A DNA stretch of 64,000 nt, taken from contig NZ_JAQFWP010000004.1 in NCBI RefSeq assembly GCF_027706745.1, positions 1 to 64,000 of the forward strand, in the 5' to 3' direction. The DNA is from Nocardiopsis suaedae. GTDB taxonomy: Bacteria; Actinomycetota; Actinomycetes; Streptosporangiales; Streptosporangiaceae. The notes below the pieces were generated by a model. That model did not search any database. It saw nothing but the letters and a program-made list of their open reading frames with translations, and had not been told where the DNA came from. Positions 16,540-25,283 of this stretch are shown one piece after another. Position numbers and translations under genes: made by a program. Every line of letters starts with the position of its first letter. Within the stretch, counting starts at the first letter, position 1.

Positions 16540-18440
16540 GCACCGGGCAGGCGCCGCACACCGGCACGGACCCGCACACCGGCACGGACGCGTGGAAGGG
16601 CGGGGGGATGTACCTGCGCGAGGTCCCCGTCAAGGTGGAGAACCTGTCGGTGGCCTACCGCTCGGGCGGGCGCGACATCACGGTCGCCGATAACGTGTCC
16701 TTCGAGGTGGAGGCCGGCCGGACGCTGGCCGTGGTCGGCGAGTCCGGCAGCGGCAAGTCGACCGTCGCCGGGACGCTGCTGGGGCACCTGCGCCACGGCT
16801 CGCGCATCACCTCCGGGTCGGTGGAGGTCGCCGGGCGCGACGTCTTCTCCCTGGGCGGCCGCGACCTGCGCGCCCTGCGCGCCCGCGACGTCGCGATGGT
16901 GGGGCAGAACGCGGGCAACGCGCTGACCCCGTCGATGCGCGTCGGCACCCAGCTCGAAGAGGCCCTCATGGCGCGCGTTCCCGCCCGCGCCGAGCGGCGC
17001 GCCGAGGCGCGCACCCTGCTGGAGAAGGTCGGCCTCCCCGAGCCGGACCGCATCGGCCGCCGCTACCCGCACCAGCTCTCGGGCGGGCAGCAGCAGCGGG
17101 TGGCGATCGCGATGGCGCTGGCCGCGCGCCCGCGCGTGCTGGTCCTGGACGAGCCCACCACGGCGCTGGACGTGGTCACCCAGGCCCGCATCCTGGACCT
17201 GGTGGCCGGCCTCAGCGCCGAGCTGCACCTGGCGACGGTCCTGGTCAGCCACGACCTGGGGGTCGTGGCGCGGATGGCCGACGAGGCCGTGGTCATGCGC
17301 GAGGGCGCGGTGGTGGAGGCGGCACCGGCCGCCGACCTGTTCACCGCGCCGCGGCACCCCTACACGCGCCGCCTGCTGGCGAGCGTCCCGCGGGTGTCCG
17401 ACGCGGGCCTGGCCGAGGTGGGCGAGGACGGCACGCGGACCGTGCGCGACCGCGCGCCGGTGCCCGAGGAGGCACCCGAGGCGGTGTCCCTGGAGGACGT
17501 CGTCGTGCAGTACGGACGCAGCCGGGCGGTGGACGGGGTGTCCCTGGGGCTCCGCCGGGGCGAGGTGCTCGCCCTGGTCGGCGAGTCCGGCAGCGGCAAG
17601 TCCACGCTCGCGTGGTCCCTGGCGGGGCTGCGCGCCCCGGCGTCGGGGCGGATGCGCCTGCACGGGGAGCAGGAGGGCGACCTCGCGGCGGGGGCGCGCA
17701 AGCGGCCGCCGGAGCTCCGGAGGCGCATCCAGCTCGCGTTCCAGAACGCCGACACGTCGCTCAACCCGCGCAGGATCGCCCGTGAGGCGGTGCGGCGGCC
17801 GCTGCGGTTCTTCGGTCTGGCCTCCCGGTCCGACGCCGACACCCGCGCGCGCGGGCTGATCGAGGACGTCGCCCTCGCCCCGGCCCTGTCGGACCGGCTG
17901 CCCCAGCAGCTCTCGGGCGGGCAGCGGCAGCGGGTCGGCATCGCCCGCGCGCTGGCCGCCGGTCCGGACGTGGTCGTGGCCGACGAGATCACCACGGCGC
18001 TGGACGTGTCCGTGCAGGCATCGGTGCTGGCCCTGCTGGACGACCTGCGCACCGAGCGCGACCTGGCGTTCGTGTTCATCAGCCACGACCTGGCGGTGGT
18101 GCGGGGCATCGCCGACCGGGTGGCGGTGATGAAGGACGGGCGCGTGGTCGAGGAGGGGCCGGTCGGGGCGGTGTTCACCGGGCCGAACCACCCCTACACG
18201 CGCCGCCTGATGGAGGCGGTCCTGGAGCCGGACGCCGCCGGGGGCGCGGGGCTCGGGCACGGGGCCGCCGACCGCACAGACCGCACCGAAGGCGCCGCCC
18301 GTGCCGACAGTGCCGCCGATGCCGCCGGTGAAGGGGGCGGCGGTTCAGTGGCCAGTGGCTCAGGGGCCGCCGAAGGCACCGCCGAGGGCGAATGGATCGA
18401 CCTCGGCGGCGGCCACCGGATCCGGCGCGGCGGAGAGTGA
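16536..18440 (+). CDS. fused double ABC ATPase of the peptide importer
   Basis: The 634-residue protein holds two complete ATPase domains, equivalent to a DppD-DppF fusion. Each has Walker [10 protein letters not shown], signature motifs LSGGQQQR and LSGGQRQR, and Walker B VLVLDEPTT and VVVADEITT, followed by the switch histidines in VSHDLGVV and ISHDLAVV. The C-terminal 70 residues are a Gly/Ala-rich, Asp/Glu-containing tail after the oligopeptide-type motif HPYTRRLMEAVL. The ATG at 16536 overlaps the stop of the upstream permease. This is the energising subunit. Confidence 0.9.
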   Translation: MSTGQAPHTGTDPHTGTDAWKGGGMYLREVPVKVENLSVAYRSGGRDITVADNVSFEVEAGRTLAVVGESGSGKSTVAGTLLGHLRHGSRITSGSVEVAGRDVFSLGGRDLRALRARDVAMVGQNAGNALTPSMRVGTQLEEALMARVPARAERRAEARTLLEKVGLPEPDRIGRRYPHQLSGGQQQRVAIAMALAARPRVLVLDEPTTALDVVTQARILDLVAGLSAELHLATVLVSHDLGVVARMADEAVVMREGAVVEAAPAADLFTAPRHPYTRRLLASVPRVSDAGLAEVGEDGTRTVRDRAPVPEEAPEAVSLEDVVVQYGRSRAVDGVSLGLRRGEVLALVGESGSGKSTLAWSLAGLRAPASGRMRLHGEQEGDLAAGARKRPPELRRRIQLAFQNADTSLNPRRIAREAVRRPLRFFGLASRSDADTRARGLIEDVALAPALSDRLPQQLSGGQRQRVGIARALAAGPDVVVADEITTALDVSVQASVLALLDDLRTERDLAFVFISHDLAVVRGIADRVAVMKDGRVVEEGPVGAVFTGPNHPYTRRLMEAVLEPDAAGGAGLGHGAADRTDRTEGAARADSAADAAGEGGGGSVASGSGAAEGTAEGEWIDLGGGHRIRRGGE

Positions 18441-18456
18441 GGGGCTCCGCCGCGCC

Positions 18457-18484
18457 GGGCCCGGGGCCCTTGGGCCCCGGGCCC
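18457..18484. terminator. hairpin between ATPase and hydrolase genes
   Basis: Perfect 13-base arms (18457-18469 and 18472-18484) with a TT loop follow the ATPase stop codon. No T-tract follows, so partial attenuation before the hydrolase gene is as likely as full termination. Confidence 0.55.
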
Positions 18485-18555
18485 ACCTGGTGGGCCGTCA
18501 GCACGGCCCTGCCGACCGACCGCTTCGAGAACGAGGACACGGAGAGACGGGGGAG

Positions 18556-20562
18556 ATGAAGTACCGCGAGGAGTTCCCGCGCGACGTCGAGATGCGCGAG
18601 ATGTGGATCCCGATGCGCGACGGCACCCGCCTGCACGCGCGCGTGTGGCTGCCGACCGATGCCCTTGAGGAGCCGGTGCCCGCCCTGCTGGAGTACCTGC
18701 CCTACCGCAAGGGCGACTGGACGGCGCCGCGCGACGCCGAGCGCCATCCCTACTACGCGGGCCACGGGTACGCGTCGGTGCGGGTGGACCTGCGGGGCGC
18801 GGGCAACTCCGAGGGGGTGATGCTCGACGAGTACTCCCCGCAGGAGCTGGAAGACGGCTTCGCCGTCATCGAGTGGCTGGCCGCCCAGCCGTGGTGCACC
18901 GGGGGCGTCGGCATGTTCGGCATCTCCTGGGGCGGGTTCAACTCCCTGCAGCTCGCGGCGCTGCGGCCTGAGGCGCTCAAGGCCGTGGTCACCGTGTGCT
19001 CCACCGACGACCGCTACGACAATGACGTCCACTACACGGGCGGTTCGGTGCTGGGCATCGACATGGCCGGGTGGTCGGGCACGATGCTGGCGTTCACCTC
19101 GCGCCCGCCGGACCCGGCGGCGGTCGGCGAGCACTGGCTCCCGATGTGGAAGCGGCGCCTGGACGCCCTGGAGCCGTTCGTCCACACCTGGCTGGACCAC
19201 CAGGCGCGCGACGACTACTGGCGGCACGGGAGCGTCTGCGAGGACTATTCGGCCGTGCAGGCCGCCGTGCTCGCCGTGGGCGGCTGGGCCGACCCGTACC
19301 GGGACACCGTGCTGCGGCTCGCCGGACACCTGCCCGGGCCGGTGCGGGGCATCCTCGGCCCCTGGGCGCACCAGTACCCGGACCGGCCCTTGGAGCCGGG
19401 GCCGCAGATCGGCTTCCTGCAGGAGACGCTGCGCTGGTGGGACCACTGGCTCAAGGGGGCCGACAACGGCGCGATGGACACACCCCTGCTGCGCTCCTAC
19501 ATCCAGGAGCCGGTGCCCCCGGCGACCGCCTACCCGGTGCGGGAGGGCCGGTGGGTCTCGGACGACGCCTGGCCGTCCCCGTCCACGGTGTGGACCGAGC
19601 GCGCGCTGGACGACGGCGACGGCGCCCGCCCGGTCGTCGTGCGCAGCCCGCAGCACACGGGCGTGGACGCGGGGCGGTTCTTCCCCTATGGCAACGCCAC
19701 CGACCTCCCGCCGGACCAGCGGGAGGAGGACGGGCGTTCGACCTGCTTCGATTCGGCTCCCCTGGAGCGCCGCACCGAGATCCTCGGGCGCGTGCGGGTC
19801 CGGCTGCGCCTGGACTGCGACCGGCCCAAGGGCACGGTCGTGGTGCGTGTGTGCGACGTGGCGCCCGACGGCGCGTCGACGCTCGTCACACGCGGGGTGC
19901 TGAACCTGTCGTCGCGCCGGGGGCGGGACCGGGTCGTGCCCTGGGAGCCCGGGACGCCGGAGGACGTCGAAGTCGAGCTGACGGGCACCGGGTACGCGTT
20001 CCCAACGGGGCACCGCATCCGGGTCGCGGTGTCCACGGCCTACTGGCCGTGGGTGTGGCCGCAGCCCGGCGCCGAGGCGCTGACGGTGTGGCCCGCGCAG
20101 AGCGCGCTGCTGCTGCCGGAGCGGCGGGACGGGTTCGACGACGGCCGCGCGGCGGTGGAGTTCGAGGAGCCGGAGCAGGCGGCGCCGCTCCCCGTCGTGC
20201 TGGGCGAGGGCGAGTACCGCCCGGAGCGCCTGGTCACGCACGACGTGGGGACCGGTGAGTGGGTGCTGGACGTGGACCCGAACTACGGGGGTTCGCGGAC
20301 CTACCCGGACGGGCTCGTGTACACCGAGAAGGCCCGCGAGTACTACCGGATCCGGGTCGACGACCCTCTTTCGGCCGTGGCAGGCTCCCGGTGGGAGATC
20401 CGTATGCAGCGGGAGGGATGGGACATCACGGTGCGCACGTCGAGCGAGCTCACCGCCACCGCGGAGCACTTCATCGTGCAGAGCACCGTGGAGGCCGTCT
20501 CGGGCGAGGACACGGTCGCGACGCGGGAGTGGCGCCGTGAGATCCCGAGGACGGCCGGATGA
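18556..20562 (+). CDS. CocE/NonD family alpha/beta hydrolase (X-Pro peptidase-like)
   Basis: The 668-residue product belongs to the CocE/NonD serine hydrolases related to X-Pro dipeptidyl peptidases (S15). Residues 1-330 form the alpha/beta hydrolase part, with the entry motif MRDGTRLHARVWLP and the nucleophile elbow GISWGGF (Ser about residue 123). PWAHQYPD contains the likely catalytic His. The C-terminal half is the jelly-roll X-Pro-type domain (RIRVAVSTAYWPWVWPQ). No signal peptide is present, so it should act on imported peptides or esters in the cytosol. GGAGAG lies nine bases before ATG 18556. It is coupled by ATGA to the TetR gene. Confidence 0.87.
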   Translation: MKYREEFPRDVEMREMWIPMRDGTRLHARVWLPTDALEEPVPALLEYLPYRKGDWTAPRDAERHPYYAGHGYASVRVDLRGAGNSEGVMLDEYSPQELEDGFAVIEWLAAQPWCTGGVGMFGISWGGFNSLQLAALRPEALKAVVTVCSTDDRYDNDVHYTGGSVLGIDMAGWSGTMLAFTSRPPDPAAVGEHWLPMWKRRLDALEPFVHTWLDHQARDDYWRHGSVCEDYSAVQAAVLAVGGWADPYRDTVLRLAGHLPGPVRGILGPWAHQYPDRPLEPGPQIGFLQETLRWWDHWLKGADNGAMDTPLLRSYIQEPVPPATAYPVREGRWVSDDAWPSPSTVWTERALDDGDGARPVVVRSPQHTGVDAGRFFPYGNATDLPPDQREEDGRSTCFDSAPLERRTEILGRVRVRLRLDCDRPKGTVVVRVCDVAPDGASTLVTRGVLNLSSRRGRDRVVPWEPGTPEDVEVELTGTGYAFPTGHRIRVAVSTAYWPWVWPQPGAEALTVWPAQSALLLPERRDGFDDGRAAVEFEEPEQAAPLPVVLGEGEYRPERLVTHDVGTGEWVLDVDPNYGGSRTYPDGLVYTEKAREYYRIRVDDPLSAVAGSRWEIRMQREGWDITVRTSSELTATAEHFIVQSTVEAVSGEDTVATREWRREIPRTAG

Positions 20563-21350
20563 GCACGGAGCTGGAGACGACCGGAGGCCCGGCGCCGCCG
20601 ACGGGGGGAAGCGGCACCGGCGCCGGTCACGTCGAGCCGTCCGGGGCCTCCCGGACCTCCGGGGACGCGGACGGGGACGGGGACGCGGGCCGCCGAGCCG
20701 GTCCCAAACGGCGGGCGGTGGCGCCGGGCCGCCGCACCCGCCAGCCGACCGAGGTCCGGCGGCGGCTGATCCTGGAGGCAGCGGTGCCCCTGGTCGCCGA
20801 GAAGGGCGCCGGACGCGTCGGCCTGCGCGACATCGCACGCGCGGCCGGGGTGTCAGTGGGCACGGTGACCTACCACTTCGGCGGCGTTCAGGAGATCCTC
20901 ACCGAGGCGGTCTCCATGGAGATCGACGGGTACTACCGGCCGCTGGGCGAGCGGATGCTGTCCCGCCCGACCGCCGCCGAAGGGCTCGAGGTGCTCGTGG
21001 AGGGGGTGTTCAGCCCCGAGACCGACCGGCACTGGCGGCTGTGGTTCGACAACTGGGCGGCCAGCGACGACGCGGCGCCCGACGAACGCCAGCGCCGCCG
21101 GTACGAGGAGTGGGCCGACCGGGTGGCCGAACTGATCCGGCGCGGCTGCGCGGAGGGGTCGTTCGCGTGCGCGGACGTCACGGAGACGACGACGCGGTTC
21201 AACGCCCTCGTGGACGGCCTGGCCCTGCGCCGCCTGCGCGGGGCCCCTCCCCTGGACCTCGACCAGGCCAGAGCCCACCTGCGCCGCTTCCTCCGCTCCG
21301 AACTGGGCGTGGAGGAGCCCGACACGAACGGGTCCGGCACAGAGCACTGA
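20559..21350 (+). CDS. TetR family regulator of the peptide operon
   Basis: This 263-residue protein starts with a disordered Gly/Asp-rich stretch of about 65 residues. The TetR DNA-binding domain follows (RRRLILEAAVPLVAEKGAG, then the helix-turn-helix LRDIARAAGVSVGTVTYHF). The C-terminal helical domain (WRLWFDNWAAS) resembles BetI-like TetR C-terminal regions. The start overlaps the hydrolase stop by ATGA. As last gene of the operon it probably represses it through the palindrome array at 12962-13016, with a transported or hydrolysed product as inducer; that is inference. Confidence 0.88.
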   Translation: MSTELETTGGPAPPTGGSGTGAGHVEPSGASRTSGDADGDGDAGRRAGPKRRAVAPGRRTRQPTEVRRRLILEAAVPLVAEKGAGRVGLRDIARAAGVSVGTVTYHFGGVQEILTEAVSMEIDGYYRPLGERMLSRPTAAEGLEVLVEGVFSPETDRHWRLWFDNWAASDDAAPDERQRRRYEEWADRVAELIRRGCAEGSFACADVTETTTRFNALVDGLALRRLRGAPPLDLDQARAHLRRFLRSELGVEEPDTNGSGTEH

Positions 21351-21386
21351 CGCGCCCGGTCGGATGGGCGCTCCGGGGCCGGTTCT

Positions 21387-21450
21387 CGCCGAGTCACGCC
21401 GTATGGCCGGTATTCCAGGGTGAATACCGGCCATACGGCGTGACTCGGCG
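21387..21450. repeat. 29-bp perfect inverted repeat
   Basis: The arms 21387-21415 and 21422-21450 are exact reverse complements with a 6-base loop (CAGGGT). They lie 36 bases after the TetR stop. The element could terminate the operon, but the arms are far longer than a terminator needs and no T-run follows. The surrounding gap (21351-21718, 368 bases) also contains TTGTG and CACAA half-sites at about 21603 and 21618 upstream of the kinase gene; nothing else is recognisable. Confidence 0.85.
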
Positions 21451-21718
21451 GATGTCTGCCGGGTCTTGCCCCCTGGAAGGGCGTGATCTCCGACAAGCCG
21501 GGGCAGCGCCCTGACCGGCGCCCCGGGCAGCCGTCCGGCTCCCACCGCCCTCGAGGCACGGGCCCGGCGGCCGATGCGCTGGTTCTCGCTCCGCTTCCCG
21601 CATTGTGGCCGTTCTGTCACAACCGCTCGGAGCCGGTCCGCGTCACAGTGTCCGTGTACCCTCCCCACGCGGGGGACCTTCCGCAGCATTCACCACGAAA
21701 CGGACACGGAGAACGCAC

Positions 21719-23533
21719 GTGGAGACGGCCCAGGACCGCTTCGCCGCCGCCGGTGTGGACCCGCGCACCCCGAACGACCCGACCGATGTCGGCCCTTTCC
21801 GCATCGTCGGACGCCTCGGCGCGGGAGGCATGGGCGCCGTCTACGCCGCCGTGGACGCCTCGGGGGCGCCGCTCGCCCTGAAGGTGGTGCACCGCGAGTA
21901 CGCCGCGGACACCGCCTTCCGGGCCCGGTTCACGCGCGAGGTCGACCTCATGCGCCGGGTGTCCGGGACCTGCGTCCCCGGCTTCATCTCCGCCGAGACG
22001 TCCGGCGAGCGGCCGTGGCTGGGCATCGAGTACATCCCCGGCCTCACCCTGAGCGCGCACGTCAAGCGGAACGGCCCGCTCCAAGGGGACCTGCTGATGG
22101 GGCTCGCCGCCGGGATCGCCGAGGGCCTGCAGGCCGTGCACGGGGCGGGCATCGTCCACCGCGACCTCAAGCCGGGGAACATCATCCTGTCCCCCTCCGG
22201 CCCCAAGGTCCTGGACTTCGGCATCGCCCGCGCCGTCGAGGAATCGGCCATCACCCGAACCGGAGAGCTGTACGGAACACCCGGCTGGCTCGCCCCCGAG
22301 CAGTACCGCGGCGCCGCCCCCGGCACCTCCTCGGACATGTTCGCCTGGGGCGGCCTCGTCGCCTTCGCCGCCACCGGGCGCCGCCCGTTCGGCACCGGGT
22401 CGGCCGAGGAGCTGGCGGTGCGCACCCTCGAAGCCTCCCCCGACCTGGACGGGGTCCCCGAGGCGCTGCTGCCGGTGGTGACCGCCGCCCTGGACAAGGA
22501 CCCGGGTCGGCGGCCCACGGCGGTCCAGGCGCTGCAGGCCGTCACCGGCGCATGGACCGGCGCGGCCCCGGCGGCGGAGGAGGCCACCCGCGTCCTGCCG
22601 GGTCTGCTGCAGGAGCGCTGGACCGAGGTCCACGCGCCGGACGCCGACACCACCGGGTGGATCGATCTCACCGCGCCCCGGCGGCCCGCGTGGCGCTCGG
22701 CGAAGGTGCTGGTGCCCGCCGCCGCGGCGATGGCCCTCGTCCTGGGCGGCACGGCCGGAGGAGCCGTGTGGCTCGCCTCCGACCGCTCCGCCGGGGGCGG
22801 AGGCGGCGGCACCGGCGGCGGGTCGGACACCGGCTCCGGCGGAGGCGCGAACGGCCAGGCCGCCGACGGGAACGGCGGTGGAGGCGACGGGGGCGACGGG
22901 AACGGCGGCGACTCCGGCGAAGGCGGGGACACCGGGGTGAGCGGCCCGGTCGGGGGCGCCGACGCGGCCGTCCCCGGCGGCCCGGACCTGGGCCCGGTCT
23001 CGGGGCTCGACCTCCAGGTCCCCGAACCCGATACGGTGGAGCTCGCGGTGCGGCGCTCAGGGCAGGCGGGGCCCATCCCCTTCCTGCGCCTGAACTACGG
23101 CACCGCCGAACGCGACGGGGCCGACCTGGTCGTCTCCGGCACCGCCGAATACCTCGCCGACGAGGGCGGCTACCGCATCCTCGGCGGGGACTACGCGGTC
23201 GTCGACTTCAACATGCAGGGCGACGGCCCCGCCTACGACGCCGACCCGCGGGGGTGGGAGGGGGCGTGGCGCCCTGACCCGGACGCCGCCGTCGCCGAGG
23301 TGACCGCCGAAGAACCCCGCCAGGAGTTCACCCTGACCGTCAACGACGTGCCCGAGGCGGACCCGGCCGAGTACGACGGGCTGCGCTATCTGGACCTGCT
23401 GCTCCCCGAACAGGTCTGGGGCTACACGCTCCAGCCGGCCGAGGACATCTCCCGGGTGTGCTTCCAAGAGGGGCCGACCTGGAACGCCGAGTACGAGGGA
23501 CCCGCCTTCGACCCCCTCCTGCCCTGCGGCTGA
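21719..23533 (+). CDS. membrane-anchored Ser/Thr protein kinase with ectodomain A
   Basis: The 604-residue product is a PknB-type receptor kinase. The cytosolic kinase domain spans about residues 25-280: Gly loop LGAGGMGAVY, Lys in ALKVV, catalytic loop VHRDLKPGN, LDFGIAR, and GTPGWLAPEQ in the activation segment. A proline/acidic linker precedes one span near residues 330-354 (VPAAAAMALVLGGTAGGAVW). A Gly/Asp-rich low-complexity tether follows, then an extracellular domain of about 160 residues with DEGGY, EQVWGY, RVCF and the terminal PCG. No PASTA repeats are present. GTG 21719 has CGGAG upstream. The ectodomain resembles the lipoprotein at 25284-26045. Confidence 0.9.
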   Translation: METAQDRFAAAGVDPRTPNDPTDVGPFRIVGRLGAGGMGAVYAAVDASGAPLALKVVHREYAADTAFRARFTREVDLMRRVSGTCVPGFISAETSGERPWLGIEYIPGLTLSAHVKRNGPLQGDLLMGLAAGIAEGLQAVHGAGIVHRDLKPGNIILSPSGPKVLDFGIARAVEESAITRTGELYGTPGWLAPEQYRGAAPGTSSDMFAWGGLVAFAATGRRPFGTGSAEELAVRTLEASPDLDGVPEALLPVVTAALDKDPGRRPTAVQALQAVTGAWTGAAPAAEEATRVLPGLLQERWTEVHAPDADTTGWIDLTAPRRPAWRSAKVLVPAAAAMALVLGGTAGGAVWLASDRSAGGGGGGTGGGSDTGSGGGANGQAADGNGGGGDGGDGNGGDSGEGGDTGVSGPVGGADAAVPGGPDLGPVSGLDLQVPEPDTVELAVRRSGQAGPIPFLRLNYGTAERDGADLVVSGTAEYLADEGGYRILGGDYAVVDFNMQGDGPAYDADPRGWEGAWRPDPDAAVAEVTAEEPRQEFTLTVNDVPEADPAEYDGLRYLDLLLPEQVWGYTLQPAEDISRVCFQEGPTWNAEYEGPAFDPLLPCG

Positions 23534-23594
23534 CGTCCGTCCCGGCTCGTCGCCCCGCCTTCCCCGCCTCCCGACCCGTTAGAACAAGCGAGCC

Positions 23595-25265
23595 ATGAGC
23601 GACACCTCCCCCCTCACCCCCAAGCGCTTCGACCCGTTGCGCCGTGACGACCCGCGGAAGATCGGCCCGTACACCCTGGACGGGCGCATCGGCAGCGGGG
23701 GCATGGGCGCCGTCTACGCCGGCCACCAGCCGGGCGTGCCCGGACATGCCGCGGTCAAGACCGTCCGCGAGGAGCTGGCGGGCAACGCCGAGTTCCGCGC
23801 GCGCTTCACCCGGGAGACCGAGCTCGCCAAGCGCGCGTCGGGAATGTGCATCCCGCGCTTCTTCGACGGTGATACCGAGGCGGAGCTGCCCTGGCTGGCG
23901 ACCGAGTACATCCCCGGGCCGACCCTTCGCACCTACACCGGCAACCGCGGCCCCCTGACCGGCGACCACCTGCTGGGCCTGGGCGTCGGTCTGGCCGATG
24001 CCCTCGCGCGTGTCCACGCCCAGGGCGTGGTGCACCGGGACCTCAAACCCGGCAACATCATCCTCGGCCCGGACGCCCCCAAGCTGGTCGACTTCGGGAT
24101 CGCCCGTGCCGTGGACCAGACCGCGCTCACCAGGACCGGCGGGGCCGTGGGCACCGCCGGGTGGATGAGCCCGGAGGCGTGCGCAGGCCACGAGGTCACC
24201 GGCCGCTCGGACGTGTTCTCCTGGGGCGCCCTGCTGGCGTTCGCGGCCACGGGGCGCGAGCCGTTCGGGACCGGCGCCGTGGACGCCCTGGCCTACCGCG
24301 TGATGCAGGGCGAGCCCGACATCGAGGGGGTGCCCGAACCGCTGCTGCCGCTGGTCCGGGCCGCGCTGGCCAAGGCCCCTGAGGAGCGGCCGGACGCGGT
24401 GGGGCTGGTGTCCTCGCTGGTGGAGCTGTGGTCCGGGAGCACCCCGGCCGCACCCGTCGCGGGCGTCCAGGCGATGCTCGGCGAGGTGTGGACGGGGATG
24501 AAGACCCCGGTCCCCGCGCCCGCGCGCAACCCGAAGCGCCTCGGGCGGGGCGTGACGGCGGCCGTCGCCGTCGTCGCCGTGCTCGCGTTGGCGGGCGCCG
24601 CGGCCGTGGCCGCGCCCACGGCCCTGGAGGCCCTGTCCGGTGACGGCGGGAACGGCGGGCAGGCCGACGGGGGCGGCGGCTCCACCGGCGAAGACGCGGG
24701 AGGCGGCGAGGACGGCGGGAGCAGCGCCGGCGACGGCGGAAGCACCGGGGACACCGACGGCGGTGACGGCGGGGAGAACGGCGACACCCCCTCCGGCCCG
24801 CCGCCCGAAGCCGTCGACCAGGCGACCGACAACGGCGTCAGCACCACCGCCGAAGTCGGGGCGGCGGACGGCAGCATGGGCGTGTTCTCGACCCCGACCG
24901 TCGCCGCCTTGTACGCCAACGTCTACAACGTCGTATCCGGCCCCGACGGCGTGCAGATCACGGTGAACGGCCAGTCGATGGGCGTCCGCCAGCAGGTGCC
25001 CTCGTTCGACCAGTCGAACTTCTACGTCGTCGCCGACGGCGAGCGGATCGACCCCTCCCAGCCGTTCACGTACACACCGCAGGTCGACTACCCGATGGAG
25101 CAGGAGCCCAACGAGAACACCCTGGTGTTCCCCGGCGCCCCGGAGACGGGGCTGCTCGTCTACCAGACCCCCGAGATCTCGGGGGCGCAGCCCGGCCCTG
25201 TGGGACTGTGCTACTCGACGGCCCAGGGCGCCTACTTCACGACGGATTACGCCCAGTGCACCTGA
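23595..25265 (+). CDS. membrane-anchored Ser/Thr protein kinase with ectodomain B
   Basis: A second 556-residue receptor kinase lies 61 bases behind the first. Its kinase domain has IGSGGMGAVY, AVKTVREE, VHRDLKPGN, LVDFGIAR and GTAGWMSPEA. One span lies near residues 316-340 (VAVVAVLALAGAAAVAAP). A Gly/Asp-rich tether leads to an extracellular region of about 140 residues with FSTPTVAALYANVYNV, LLVYQTPEI and GLCYST. That ectodomain differs from the first kinase's apart from a loosely similar end (a YQTPE-like then C-containing segment). The kinase halves are clear paralogues. The kinases probably sense different envelope signals. Confidence 0.9.
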   Translation: MSDTSPLTPKRFDPLRRDDPRKIGPYTLDGRIGSGGMGAVYAGHQPGVPGHAAVKTVREELAGNAEFRARFTRETELAKRASGMCIPRFFDGDTEAELPWLATEYIPGPTLRTYTGNRGPLTGDHLLGLGVGLADALARVHAQGVVHRDLKPGNIILGPDAPKLVDFGIARAVDQTALTRTGGAVGTAGWMSPEACAGHEVTGRSDVFSWGALLAFAATGREPFGTGAVDALAYRVMQGEPDIEGVPEPLLPLVRAALAKAPEERPDAVGLVSSLVELWSGSTPAAPVAGVQAMLGEVWTGMKTPVPAPARNPKRLGRGVTAAVAVVAVLALAGAAAVAAPTALEALSGDGGNGGQADGGGGSTGEDAGGGEDGGSSAGDGGSTGDTDGGDGGENGDTPSGPPPEAVDQATDNGVSTTAEVGAADGSMGVFSTPTVAALYANVYNVVSGPDGVQITVNGQSMGVRQQVPSFDQSNFYVVADGERIDPSQPFTYTPQVDYPMEQEPNENTLVFPGAPETGLLVYQTPEISGAQPGPVGLCYSTAQGAYFTTDYAQCT

Positions 25266-25283
25266 CCCGGCCGCGCCGCGCGC

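Noticed and set aside
16200-18260. 686-codon frame antisense to the double ATPase gene
   Set aside because: Shadow of a gene with unambiguous ATPase motifs on the other strand.
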